From Gigaspora rosea (Eukaryota > Glomeromycota > Glomeromycetes > Diversisporales > Gigasporaceae), in contig QKWP01000219.1 in assembly GCA_003550325.1 (NCBI GenBank), positions 315,241-379,240 of the forward strand: a DNA stretch of 64,000 bases, in the 5' to 3' direction. The notes under the pieces were generated by a model, which was not told where the DNA came from, did not search any database, and saw nothing but the letters and a program-made list of their open reading frames with translations. Position numbers and translations under genes: made by a program. Shown piece after piece: positions 32,017 through 42,900 of this stretch (the stretch's first letter is position 1; each line of letters begins with the position of its first letter).

Positions 32017-32401
32017 CAGTCAAATCTCTCAATATCACAAAATTGATATAGTTACAAATTTATTTTTACCGTATCTGCCCGTAATAACGTTATTTCGTTT
32101 TTAAAATTGGTTTTTAACTCAAAATAACGCCCATGCGCGTCCCAAAATAACGCACCCTAAATATACATCGCCATATAACAAAACATGGTTCTGATAATCA
32201 AAACTGTCAAAATGATTCGAATATCGCGCATGCGCGTCCCGAAATAACGCGCATGTCTCACGAAATAACGCGCAGATGCGCGTTATTACGTTCAAATACG
32301 GTACCATTTATAAATATATAAAAAATACCTCTATATTAGTCACATTCTTTATAATTACAGCTTTTTGTATCCCAATGGTGTGATATAGAGGGGTTAGACT
32401 G
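32017..32401. mobile_element. pogo/Tigger-type MITE related to the element at 61711
   Basis: Ends CAGTCAAATCTCTCAATATC and (inverted) CAGTCTAACCCCTCTATATC, with TA on both sides (32015-32016, 32402-32403). Subterminal GATATAGTTACAAATTTATTTTTACC parallels GATATAGTCATGGGTTTATTTTTACC in the transposon at 61711 (compare the shared 14 bases TTTATTTTTACCG at 32059 and 61769). The interior is interrupted by another MITE. Confidence 0.75.
32069..32301. mobile_element. CCGTAT-family MITE nested in the pogo-type MITE
   Basis: Ends CCGTATCTGCCCGTAATAAC and (inverted) CCGTATTTGAACGTAATAAC, with TA on both sides (32067-32068, 32302-32303). Interior repeats of CGAAATAACGCGCATG and GCGCGTCCC are CpG-rich in contrast to the surroundings. 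Confidence 0.75.
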
Positions 32402-32403
32402 TA

Positions 32404-33689
32404 TGTATTATATTTCTATATCCAAACCAATTTTATACTCTGACTTAAAACTTTTATTACGGTACAATTAGTTGGCCCAAACATGCTAGTACTGTACAGT
32501 ACAAGCACCAAGCCTATTCAAGCATTAAACCCTTTAACAGCTTTATACTCGTCTCAAATATTCGTATCCCTAAAGAACATATCAATAATTATTTCATCAG
32601 TCAACTGCATTATAACGTTATTCATACTAAACAGTTGGTTGAAAAACTAATGAAAACAGTTTTGGCAAAGACACTTCTTGTTACCTTTATTTAGTTAATG
32701 GTCTACAGTATATAATAGTGTTTTGGGGTAGTTAATAAATAGTACCTTTCAATGAAGTTCTTAAAATTTAAGATTCTCGTCTAAACAAAGGTCACAGTAA
32801 ATACGTAAAAATTGTTTTTAATGTCATGTAAACATCTCTAACTGAAGTTGAAGGATTTTCTAACGTGCAAAAACTCATGGTGAACTCATGGTAGACTCAT
32901 GGTGAACTTATCGAGCTTAACAAAATTTTTTGATAAGTCATAAGAAATTTAATTATCACTTAAATATATCTGATTGGTGTGATTAGCAAATTCTGTCGTA
33001 CAAATTGTCTTGTTTCTATCCTGCAAAAACTATCTAACCTGGGTATAAACTCTACTCTTTCATTCTTGTATAACCTTAATTGGTCTATAGGTGTGATTTG
33101 AGAAAAAAGGCCCATTAATATCTGCTATTTAGGCACATTCAGGCCAATTTGGCAGTTCTGTCAGCGGGTGACCCGCGGGTGGTCATAATTCAACCCGTGC
33201 AAAAATTATACTCAACCCGGGTAAAAAATTATCCGTTATAATTCAGCCGGGTTCGGGTAAACAATTACCCGTTCATAATTCAACTCGGTCAAATAATTCA
33301 ACCGCGGTAAACCACAACCCGTCCATTTACCGTTTAACCTAACTTGTTTTAATACTACTGTATTTCTTAAAGTTTGGGCTAAAGAACAACATCGTTCAAA
33401 CACCCTAGCATCACTAACCTAAAAAAATTTTACTATTGTCATTAGAGATTCGAATTTCCCTATTAGTATATAGATTTCCTTATTTAGTATAGATAACTTT
33501 CATTCCATTTTTGCTTAATTCATTCAATGTTAGTCAACATCTTGATGATTAACATATAATAGTCCTTTTTGTAAATTCTTCATAAGAATTATGAAATTCT
33601 AGATAGCAAGTAGCGTGTTAAATGGCACGTTAATATGCCAGATAACACATTAACGTGTCATATATTAAATCAAATGTATATGTTGTGGT
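32404..33689. other. Non-coding stretch with ACCCG repeats
   Basis: Bases 33160-33330 carry many copies of CAACCCG/CGGGT with ATAATTCA between them, a GC-rich patch resembling subterminal repeats of hAT elements. Bases 32875-32912 hold a short direct repeat ACTCATGGTGA/GACTCATGG. No gene seen. Confidence 0.35.
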
Positions 33690-34787
33690 CAGAATGGAAT
33701 TTATGTGGATTCCAAATCAACATAAGTTGATTTTACACTTAAGTTGAAACAAAATTTTAAATCCACTCATATCGGTAATGAATTTTGAAATAACTTAATA
33801 TGGATTCTGAATCCATTAACGTATATTTAATTTTAAATTAAAAGTGTTTGAATTTAATTTATGTAGTAATATATTTCAAAGTTACTTGTACATATGCTTA
33901 GTCATATGTGCTAGCTGCTTTATATTATCACAAGCGTGATTGTTAGTATGGCAGCTTCTTCGCAAGACAACTGTGCCTTTTTACCTTTGCAGTTATTTTT
34001 TCATGCTTACCTTTACAACTACATTTATATCATCTTGTGATTCAAGAACCTGACTTGCTTCTGATTCGGTAATATTGTTTTCTAAAATTTTAACGAACGA
34101 ATGCAGAACATGACAATGTTGCTGAATATCTAATTTAAAAAAAAATCGTTTTTTAATTTAAAATTTCAAAATTAATTAACATACCACATCCCATAGTTTT
34201 GAAACACCACATGCTTTAAAAAATCTTGATGTAAGCTACAAACTACGTGTATGCATATATCTGTAAACCAGGCATATTGGTAAATATGACTCAATTTTAA
34301 TAAGTTGCAACACAGGATTTGTCAATGTTCCAAGATTTCGTAACCTTATAATTTTTGATTCAATAACGATCCTTTGCAGTTCCGATAATTTTGTTTGACG
34401 GAACTTGTAAAACTTTAATACAGAAACCATAATCTTTTCGTGTAATGAAAGTTTACTATATCGATTAGCAAACTTACCTTCAAGCGATTTGTAAAGTAAA
34501 ATTATGCATACATTGCAAGGTAAAATGAATGCAATATTCTTGCAAGTCAGTCATTTTTTAAAATATTTACTATATAAGTGGTTTACAAATTAAAAATATT
34601 TGCATTTTTTTTTTTACTTTTATATAAAAGTATTTTTAGTGATTTGATAGCGTTCAATTATTACGTTAATTCCAAATCCATTTATTAAGTGGAATTCGAA
34701 TTCTCTAGCAAACTGAGTCGGTTTAGAATTACATTTCAACTTAAGTTGATTTAAAATCTACTAAAATTCCATTCCGAGGTACAACAT
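33690..34787. mobile_element. 1.1-kb inverted-repeat element with spliced relic
   Basis: GTTGTGGTCAGAATGGAATT at the left matches the inverted right end GTTGTACCTCGGAATGGAAT with a short gap, and AAATCAACATAAGTTGA text continues the arm to about 65 bases. TAT/ATAT flanks are ambiguous because the target is AT-rich. The middle holds a spliced coding relic (next entry). Confidence 0.55.
34011..34430 (-). pseudogene. Spliced coding relic, function unknown
   Basis: One minus-strand frame from 34430 reads RIVIESKIIRLRNLG... to an in-frame TAG (34238-34236), then LTSRFFKACGVSKLWDV up to 34185. A GT...AG intron of about 55 bases (34184-34130) follows, then HCHVLHSFVKILENN and TESEASQVLESQDDINVVV to a GTAAGC donor at 34010. 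Codon-like composition and splice sites are clear, although joining needs a one-base slip. I recognise no family. Confidence 0.45.
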
Positions 34788-35124
34788 ATATAAATGAATG
34801 AATTTGACTTCAATAAAGAGATACATGTAGAGAAGCTCCCTTCGATTTTACTTAAGGAAAAATAAAGGAAGTATAGTGCTGAAGAGATCTTTATTCAAGT
34901 AAATCAAAAACTTATCTTCCAGTAACTATTAGAGTTAAATCAGTTAAACGCCTACATTTTCCCTCCTTAATAGTTACACTATCGAAAATTAAAGGTCGTA
35001 TAACATAAAATCAAACAGAAGCGTATCCATAATTTATGCGATTAATTGTTTCAACCCTTAATTGCCTATGATATTTCTTAATTTTTAGATGAACAATTTT
35101 TAAAGATTTAGAATATTTAGATTA
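34788..35124. other. Non-coding stretch
   Basis: AT-rich sequence between two MITEs; no feature found. Confidence 0.3.
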
Positions 35125-35286
35125 CAGTGAAACCTCTCTAAGTGCACCATCTATAAGTGCATACCCTCTTAAATGCATACTCAACGTTTGGCCCAAATTC
35201 CTCCGTAAGTGCACCATTTCATTTTTCTCTAAGTGCACGTTTTTAAAATATGGCACCGAGAACTTGCATTTAGAGTGGTTTCACTG
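35125..35286. mobile_element. pogo-type MITE
   Basis: Ends CAGTGAAACCTCTCTAAGTG and (inverted) CAGTGAAACCACTCTAAATG, TA on both sides (35123-35124, 35287-35288). Interior blocks AAGTGCATACCCTCT and TTTGGCCCAAAT match the split MITE at 17567-17725 and the one at 7325-7519. Confidence 0.8.
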
Positions 35287-35464
35287 TATTTTGGGGAATA
35301 ATTCTGTTGCAGGATTTCAAATTTACCTGGCTGAATATTCTAAAGATCAATGAGATACTATCAATAACCTAAATGCTAAGTGTGTCTTTTATTTAACAAT
35401 TGCGTAAGTAATCATATGAATTATGTTTTATACAGTTTGGTGATAGTATAATGAACTAAATTTT

Positions 35465-35875
35465 TTATGCATCTGGTTGTTTGCCATTGCTAGAAAAAAC
35501 CAGTAAAAAGCCAGTTGAACTTTCAAGGATTATCAATATTGGAAGTATTCTTGGTATTGCAACCAATTTTATATTATTATTTTATATAGTTTTTTATAAT
35601 AATAGCGCTGCATTATCCTATTTATAGTCTTAATCACCCTTTAAATAATTAGGTATTGGTGAGGGAGAACCCAAGCTGGTACAATCGCTTGGGGTTTCTT
35701 TATACCATATAAGACATCCAAGTCTGCAGTACATAACGTTTTAAAATATTTAGCTGATCATCTTATGTATGAAATTACTTCTTATATTGCTGATTTTGCT
35801 TAACATTTTTTTGCAAACAGTCTACGAGGGATAAATGTTACTTCACTTGTTCCTGGAATGGGAATTGGCCTTTAG
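35465..35875 (+). pseudogene. Short-chain dehydrogenase/reductase relic, three exons
   Basis: Exon 1 (about 35465-35553) reads CLPLLEKTSKKPVELSRI then INIGSIL. After an intron (35554-35652), exon 2 (35653-35766) gives GIGEG, a one-base shift, then TQAGTIAWGFFIPYKTSKSA and VHNVLKYLADHL. After a second intron (35767-35820), exon 3 gives LRGINVTSLVPGMG and a stop. This is the C-terminal half of a classical SDR (NAD(P)-dependent reductase): the catalytic Ser (INIGS) and the YxxxK pair (YKTSK) are kept, and splice phases join correctly. The coenzyme-binding N-terminal half with GxxxGxG is missing and the MITE at 35125-35286 lies where it would be. It resembles fungal rhamnolipid-type or 3-oxoacyl-ACP reductases. 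Not functional. Confidence 0.65.
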
Positions 35876-36001
35876 TGAAGTTCCTAAGGTAATTAGCAAA
35901 ATATCTATTATAATTTCATCATTCATAATTTATATGATTTAGTCTTGGAGGTGAATTGGATAAAGCCGGCAACTAGTTGGGTAAACTGGTACTGAAATTA
36001 T

Positions 36002-36508
36002 CAGTGTTGGCACATGACCAGGTCATAACAGGTTAGGGTGTCCAGGGTTATGCGATGCGATGAGGAAAATTATGCGTGCGATCTGAGGTTGATTATGCGA
36101 TGGATGCGAAATAAATTTAAAATTATGCGATCGATTATGCGATTTTTTTATTATGTACACTATACAGTATATAATTGTTTCTATTTTTCGGACGCTTACT
36201 GAAAATTTTACCTCAACCATGCTCGTAATTTAGGTTCATTCATTTTCTACATCGGAACTTTTCGGAACAAATCTACCTTACTTCTGTCCCCAAATTAGAA
36301 TAAGTCCCGAATGAATTAAACCAACCAATCATATTTAGACACGTGATCTGAGTGGTTTTTTTTTTTGTCGAATTATGCGAAGCATATGCGATGCGAAAAT
36401 TTGGTAAATTATGCGCATATTATACTTTCGCATAATCCTGGACACCCTAGTGTCCGTAGACTGGGCGATTGATCTGACCTGTTATGACCTGGTAATGTGC
36501 CAATACTG
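36002..36508. mobile_element. hAT-type MITE, host of a nested element
   Basis: Ends CAGTGTTGGCACATGACC and (inverted) CAGTATTGGCACATTACC, then AGGTCATAACAGGT on both sides; GAAATTAT duplicated exactly at 35994-36001 and 36509-36516. Without the nested insertion it would be only about 90 bp. Confidence 0.8.
36034..36449. mobile_element. MITE nested in hAT-type MITE
   Basis: TAGGGTGTCCAGGGTTATGC at the left and the inverted right end TAGGGTGTCCAGGATTATGC, with TA at both outer edges. The interior is rich in ATTATGCGATGCG repeats (36045-36150 and 36365-36435), possible transposase-binding repeats. No gene. Confidence 0.7.
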
Positions 36509-36661
36509 GAAATTATAGTTGATGGTTGATGTCTTTGCACTATAAATTGAAGGCTTATCTTGAAGGAAAAAGGTGTAATTGCTAAATAATTTTCATTAAA
36601 GAACAAGATGGAGCTATACATATTTATTACCGTATTATTTTTTTTCAATTTATAAAACAGT

Positions 36662-36976
36662 TTATCCGGCAAGCTCATATGATCATGAAATTATTTCTTA
36701 TTATTTTTTCATGTATTACGATGAAATATGTTTATCCAAATTAAAACTCAGCTGATAACTCCCTACGAAACATATCATAAATTGCCAGATAACACCATTG
36801 TCAGGCAAAATTACTGTATTCGACAATTCTCCCAGTATTGGTGTTATCCAGCAATTTATCATCATGATTTGTAGTGATTTGTCGACTGAGTTTTAATTTA
36901 AATAACATGTTTACATTGTAACACATGAAAAATAACAAGAAAAATAATTTCATGATCATATGAGTTTGCCGGATAA
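36662..36976. repeat. Fold-back element, arms about 150 bp
   Basis: TTATCCGGCAAGCTCATATG and inverted TTATCCGGCAAACTCATATG begin arms that stay complementary through ATGAAATTATTTCTT, TCAGCTGA/AGTCGACAAATC and TAAATTGC text up to the centre near 36815. No coding frame. Confidence 0.75.
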
Positions 36977-37000
36977 TGCTCAATAATTATATAATATAGT

Positions 37001-37132
37001 ATGATAATGTGAGATAACATCACGTTGGTACAGTGATAATTTTTTTGATCAGAGAATGCCGTGAAGCGGCATTTTCTGAATAATCAAAAAAATTATCGTT
37101 GTATCAAATGTGATGTATCTCAGAATTATCAT
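37001..37132. repeat. Hairpin MITE
   Basis: ATGATAATGTGAGATAACAT pairs with the inverted right arm ATGATAATTCTGAGATACAT, and TGATAATTTTTTTGAT with its exact inverse. The loop contains GCCGTGAAGCGGC, itself a stem. Confidence 0.7.
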
Positions 37133-37142
37133 GCTATATTGG

Positions 37143-37955
37143 TATTATAGTACGGCGGTCATTGATCATAAATTATACTATTTATGTTTTTTTAAACTTC
37201 TTTAATTCGTATAGTGCAACATAATATAAGTAGGGATGGCAAATGATTTAAAACGTGGTCTTAAAAAACATGTTTGTTTGATTTAAAACTGTTGAAATTG
37301 TTTTAATACATTAAGACGTAATATGATTCGAACATGGACCGAGTTGCATAATTTAATTTATAATGATTAAATTCAAAATAAATTAATCGATATTCAAAAA
37401 ATAAATTAATCGATATTCAAAAATAAATTTAATCGATATTCAAAAATCAAAAACTTACTCAATGAGATTTAATAGTGGTAATATTTGCAATACCAACGAA
37501 TGCAAAACTAGTACAGAATGAAAGTTGTATTTGCCGATAGGCAATTATGCATTTAAAATCAATAGAAGTTGTATTTGCCGATAGGCGAAATTATGTATTT
37601 AAATTCTTAAAACGATCAAATACATTTCTTATATTCTTAAATGTAATAAATTCAACAAATTATCTGAAACTAAAATTGGCCAATCAGAGACGATAATTTT
37701 AATTTCAGCCAAATTTTAGAATCAGACGCCGATGTTTTAAAAAAGTTTTAAAACAATAAAAAATGTTAAAAATCTGTTTAAAACGTTTTTTTACCATCCC
37801 TAAATATAAGTATGGGTGACGTCTGCATCGTGCAAAATAACAAGCATGAATGACAAAATAAAAAGAAAGTGATTTATAACATAAATAGTATAATACTCAT
37901 GATCAATAGTGGCCGTGCTATAATACTCATGATCAATAGTGGCCGTGCTATAATG
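37143..37955. mobile_element. Inverted-repeat element interrupted by a hAT-type MITE
   Basis: TATTATAGTACGGCGGTCAT at the left matches the inverted right end TATAGCACGGCCACTATTGA. ATTATACTATTTATGTT/AACATAAATAGTATAAT continues the arms. The right end is duplicated (ATAATACTCATGATCAATAG repeated at about 37890 and 37920). The 37231-37802 insertion sits inside. Confidence 0.6.
37231..37802. mobile_element. hAT-type element with perfect 8-bp duplication
   Basis: Ends TAGGGATGGCAAA and (inverted) TAGGGATGGTAAA; AATATAAG on both sides (37223-37230, 37803-37810). Interior has three 24-25-bp AATTAATCGATATTCAAAAA repeats (37379-37450) and a duplicated AGTTGTATTTGCCGATAGGC (37525 and 37566). No transposase. 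Confidence 0.85.
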
Positions 37956-39590
37956 TTTACTATTATTTTTTTAACATAAAAAATTTTTTATTAACATAGT
38001 TATAATTTTGTTCCCTATTTCCTACAGTTCGGTAATAAATTAGTAATAAATGATACCGTGAATTATGTTTTCTTACTCTTGAGAAGAAATGAATAAATTT
38101 TAAAGTCTATGATTGAAGATTAAATATCATTCAAATGTTAAATATCATAAATATCGTCAATTGAAAATAATAAAAAAATTCAATCAATTCCTTAAAATTT
38201 TAATAATCGTCATTGCTCAATAAAACAAATTTGTTTTTTATATTATTTATTTTATTATTTCATTGGAATAATATAAGAATATAATGTCCCAATTTTTGAT
38301 TACAGTATATATTTAAGTACAATTGGCCTGCATTACCATAATGCTGGCAAAACTAACCAAGAATCGATTCTCAAAAATAAGAATCAACTTTAGATTCAAT
38401 TAACGATTAAACCGATTATCGATTCTCACCCTACACGCTGACTTCTTTGAATCTTTTTGGGCTATCCTCTGGTCAGAAAGAAGGACAACGTTAGCAGATG
38501 CACTTTGCAAGAATATCACGCCAACTTCTTTGAATATTCTATACATTAATTTAACTTATATATAAAATAAAATAATCTAATACATATTAAAATGGTTCAA
38601 TAAATTAGGATATGTGTAGATTGAGTGTAGTTTGATGAACCCAAGTTCCTTGTGTTACAATCGTAAGAATTTATTTAAAAATTACGTGCTCAAAATTTAT
38701 CATGATACTTAATATTCCGTAAAAAATGTAACTTGCTATCGACACTAATGGAGAATTTTAAACTTATAATCTATTAAGAGTGAGAATGTTATGTAAATAG
38801 CATGTATGATTCTTAAAAGCATTCTATAAAATTCTAGTAGTAGGACATAATACTTTCTGCTATGCCGTTCCAAATTAGAATGCTGTTCTTTTTCATCGAT
38901 AAATATCAAGTATTTCCAATTCATATAATTTACTACTGTATATGTAATGTATAATATATAACTAGGTAAATGCACAGCATTGTATGTCCGGAGCCAATAT
39001 TTAATATATATATACTGCAATATAAGTTGATTATAGATTAGTTGAATGTGATTGGTTGTATATCACATGATGCGGCCGGACAGACAAACATTTGCTGATC
39101 AAACCCTTAAAAATAGAGAGTCCTCCGCTTCGCTCCGGACTAATTATTTAAAAGAAAAACTAAATTAAATCTATAATTACCATGTCATCCACGAATCATT
39201 ATTAAATGAAATAAAACTAATCAATATAAACTTGCATATCTTAATTTTTTTAATTTGTAATTTTTTTTATAAAAGGAATTTGCTAATTTGCACCTCAATG
39301 ATTGGCACCTGTAGTAAACTATACTGTTACTTAGAAATGTAAACAATGTGTATCCGAAGCTACAAAACATTAAATGCCATGATTACAGGATTAGTCATAA
39401 TTAGTTATGCTATGGTCAGACTTCTTCATGTGATTTCGATGATCGCTTTGAATGGCCGGATAATTTCCTGGTGATTTATAATATCAGTTGATGATCCGGT
39501 AGAATTATCGATTGTTGTGATTCTTGTTTCATCGACATTGTGATAATCTTTAATTGTTCGGATTTTCAATTGACGTATGATATTCTTTTG
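37956..39590. other. Stretch without a recognisable gene
   Basis: AT-rich. Bases 38350-38430 hold inverted GAATCGATTCTCAAAAATAAGAATC text. TGTCCGG at 38984 and CCGGACA at 39076 bracket about 90 bases. GCTCCGGAC follows at about 39134. No coding or RNA feature that I can support. Confidence 0.3.
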
Positions 39591-39599
39591 ATATTTATC

Positions 39600-40735
39600 T
39601 CCGTTGCTTAATGCCTATAATGGTTTCTCCGAATCTTGTCAAAATAGGTTAGTGCATTATTCTGTATTTCTTTTAGTGTCGGGTTGCGGTTTAATTTTTT
39701 TATATTTCGGATCTATCTTAGTGATTGAATATTTCAAGTACTTCTTTCGTAATAATCATTTGGGTGCTTTTTATTCTGGTAATTCTTCCTCGCATCCTAT
39801 TATTTCAGCAGTTATGCCTTTCTCTTATTTTTCTAATGCTATTATATCTTTAGATTTAATATTTTCAAATCTTTTCAGAAAATTATTAAATTCAACTGCT
39901 GTTATTGGTGTAAAGTTACCTCTTCTTCTTTGGTAAGCAAATCAATTTTATAATAACTATAATACTTTTCTATTTCATCAAATATTAGTTCTTGATTCTT
40001 TTGTATTATAGGTATTAAAAAAAGTATGAAATTTTTATTCTGTTGTCTCTTCTGGTTCAGTATATAAAGGTTCTTGGTATCCAGTCATCTGGATATATAA
40101 ATATCAATAAAGTTACATTATATATTGCTTCATGAATATCACATCTTCTTGCAAATCATTCATGTTTCGTTCAGCCTATATTTTATGTAATTTATTTTTA
40201 TCCAGGTATATTCCTGATTTTTCTAACATTTCTCACATGGCTACATCTTCTTCTGATTCTATAATTTCATTTCTGAATTCATCTAACTATATATCTGCCT
40301 TTTCTCCTGTGCCTTGTACATATTGATAATAATATTTCTCAAAGTATATTCTTTAAAATAACATTAATTCAATTCCTCTTGGTACTTTTTTGAATATAAG
40401 AACTTGTACTAACTTTTTTTCTTTAAGTTGTGCATTTTGTCTACAACTTAAACAATTACTAAAATGGTTTATTCTAAAATCTATAGTAATTATAAAATGG
40501 TCAATTTGTTTGCATTTGGAACATTGCCTTTCCAATCATAGAAGTTTATTTTCTTTCTCTTTTTGCTTCTCTAGTCATTTCTTTACTTCCCAATCCATAA
40601 ATTTCTTTCTGAATTTACATAGCATATTTTTTACCTTATTGTGGCTTACTCCAAATTGTAGTAGCTTTTATATTCCTTGCAATGTGTACACTTGTATTTT
40701 TCATTACTAAAATCTGGGGTTTGTTGTTCATATTT
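39600..40735 (-). pseudogene. Decayed minus-strand gene with C2C2 zinc-binding motif
   Basis: Reading 40735 to 39600 on the minus strand, coding-like text continues in pieces: EKQKEKENKLL, then ERQCSKCKQIDHF, CLSCRQNAQLKEKK, then GTGEKADI, LDEFRNEIIESEEDVAM, EMLEKSGIYLDKNKLHKI, AERNMNDLQEDVIFM, and later QELIFDEIEKYYSYYKIDLL and EFNNFLKRFENIKSKDIIAL. In-frame TAG, TGA and TAA codons and several shifts separate them. The two CxxC pairs would form a zinc ribbon or knuckle. Family not recognised; a transposon- or retroelement-derived protein is possible. The strong Lys/Glu content on this strand explains the T-rich look of the plus strand. Confidence 0.45.
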
Positions 40736-40766
40736 TACAATTCTTTTTGCTTGTTTAATTTTAGCA

Positions 40767-41110
40767 TATGGGGGCTCCCTTTAAAAGGGCCCATTTTTAC
40801 ATTTTTTTAAAAATTGAGTTTTCATTAGATTCATATAAATTTTAACATGATTGACATTTTTAAATTATAAATGAAAGTTGATTTGCATAATAAAAAATAG
40901 AGATAATGTAAAAGAAATATTACACGAAGTTGTCCAAGGCCAAGCACATCACGAGATTACCCGATAGTCACCTATTATATTTAACCAATTGAAATTGTGA
41001 AATTTGATTAATCCTGGATCAGTCCGAAAATCAAAACAAATGGTTAAACTCAATTATCTCAAAATAAAATATATGTAAAAATGGGCCCTTTTAAAAGGGA
41101 ACACCCCATA
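40767..41110. mobile_element. MITE with TATGGGG ends
   Basis: TATGGGGGCTCCCTTTAAAA and inverted TATGGGGTGTTCCCTTTTAA, with GGGCCCATTTTTACAT exact in both arms. The duplication is ambiguous (TA or TAT). Interior has no frame. Confidence 0.7.
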
Positions 41111-41421
41111 TATTCATATTCTAATGTTTTTCTTTTTATTTGTACTAGTTTTTTTGAATAATTTCTGTACTTAATACAAGTTTTGTATTTTTTTCTCATT
41201 TTTGATTTGTTCCAAATTTATCTGCTTTTTATGCCCTTTGCAGGTCATACAAAGTTGTATTTAAACTATTATATATGTATATTTTTGCCAAATATCTACC
41301 TTTACATAGTAATGTTCTTGGATTAAATATAGTATAGGTGATATTTGCTTTAAATAAATTGATTATTTATTAAAGTAGCACCTATACTATATTTAATTTA
41401 TATTTTCTAATACATTATTAA

Positions 41422-41793
41422 GGGTAGGGTGAATGTAGATCATTTTTCATATGATCTACGTGGTATATTAGAATTTTATATAGTAAATAAAAAAATGCTT
41501 CTGATAAATTTTTTTAAGATCTTGTCCAATTTGTATAAAATCTAAATAATAGGTAGTTTTAAATAGTTTGTTTATAATTATGAAGTTGCGCAATATTCAT
41601 TGCTTTAAAAAAATCAACTTTACATATAATTAAATTTTTGTAAAATACTATATGATTTTTGTAGGTTGTACAAAGAATTGATTGGTCAGATCATATGATT
41701 TTTACATGTAAATCATATGATATCATAAATTGGTTACACAAAGTTGATCTACAATCGATTTTATATGAAATTGGAAATTTGTACACCCTACCC
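41422..41793. mobile_element. TTAA-flanked MITE, intact small copy
   Basis: GGGTAGGGTGAATGTAGATC at the left and inverted GGGTAGGGTGTACAAATTTC at the right, with TTAA at 41418-41421 and 41794-41797. Same family as 7913-9330 and 43928-44318. Confidence 0.7.
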
Positions 41794-41797
41794 TTAA

Positions 41798-42704
41798 ATA
41801 AAGCAATAATGTAGTAATACTTTTTGTTATTAGCTAATCAAAGTATTCTTTTCAATTAATTCTTATACTAGATGTTTCTTGGTATACTATTATTTGTAGT
41901 AGTTTTTTATTTATATAACTTTTCCAAATAAGCATCTTTTTGGTATTACAGATATTCTTGCTTTTACTTGCAAGTATAATACTGAAATAATGAATTAATT
42001 TTGTAAATATCTTATATATAATACTGTTAAGATATTGTAATCATAATGTTCTATATTTTACTAATATAAAGAAATTAGTTTTTGGTGTTTTTAAATATAA
42101 AATAAATAAGATATTGTGGCAGGGTAAAGTTTTTCTAATAAATTTTTTTTAATAATTTTATAAATTTTTATGTAGCAATTATTATTTAAACTATTTTAAT
42201 AAAGAATAAAATTTAGCAAAAAAAAAATTCTTATACAGTGCAAACAGCCTAGTTCCAACAAAAAAAATTTTTAATGACCAAATTCAGATTTTGTTTTTTA
42301 TATATATGAAGAGGCCAATTTGAAAATTTTGCATATTTATATATAAAGTAATCAAATTTAAATTTTTAATATATATAAAAATAAAATTGATTGTTTAAAA
42401 TGGTCAAATTTTCTTTTTTTTATATATATAAAAGGTGGCCAAATTTCATATTTAATTATAAAAATACTATAACTTCAAACTGCTATAACTTTTTATGAAT
42501 AAATTTAAAAAAATTTAAACCTATAAAAGTGTTTAGCTTGTTTTTATTTAATATTTTAAGATAGTATTTTTTTTACTATTTTTTTGAAAAAGGATTAGCA
42601 ATTTGAATATTATTAATTTTATTTGTTAGGACTAGATTATCTGCACTATACTATATAAATTTATAAGTTTAAAAATATCTTTTATTGCTAGTTAAAAAAA
42701 TTAA
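41798..42704. other. AT-rich non-coding stretch
   Basis: Very AT-rich with TATATATAAA-type runs near 42300-42440 and TGGCCAAATTT repeats. No gene or RNA seen. Confidence 0.35.
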
Positions 42705-42900
42705 AAGGGCTATGACAACATAGTGTAGTTGGGTTGTTGTCACCCAAGTAGTTGCAACAAAAGATATAGAGTTTGAATCCCACCAGAGATGAATTTAAAA
42801 AATTTATATTTGCATTATAGTAATCTGACTGGATTATAAATTTGTATCTTGTATTATACCAACTTATATAGGAAGATCTGGTGCCTAAAGTTCTGCAATT
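42705..42900 (+). repeat. tRNA-like SINE candidate
   Basis: TAGTGTAGTTGGG (42721-42733) resembles the pol III A box and GAGTTTGAATCCCA (42769-42782) the B box, about 40 bases apart, as in tRNA-derived SINEs. The cloverleaf itself is not well formed (no clear acceptor pairing), so a working tRNA gene is unlikely. No second copy seen in this window. Confidence 0.4.

Noticed and set aside
36409..36678. Minus-strand frame of 89 codons
   Set aside because: It spans the end of a MITE and the beginning of a fold-back element, so it cannot be a real gene.
42705..42792. Functional tRNA gene
   Set aside because: Box-like motifs are present but acceptor and anticodon stems do not pair well; listed as a SINE candidate instead.
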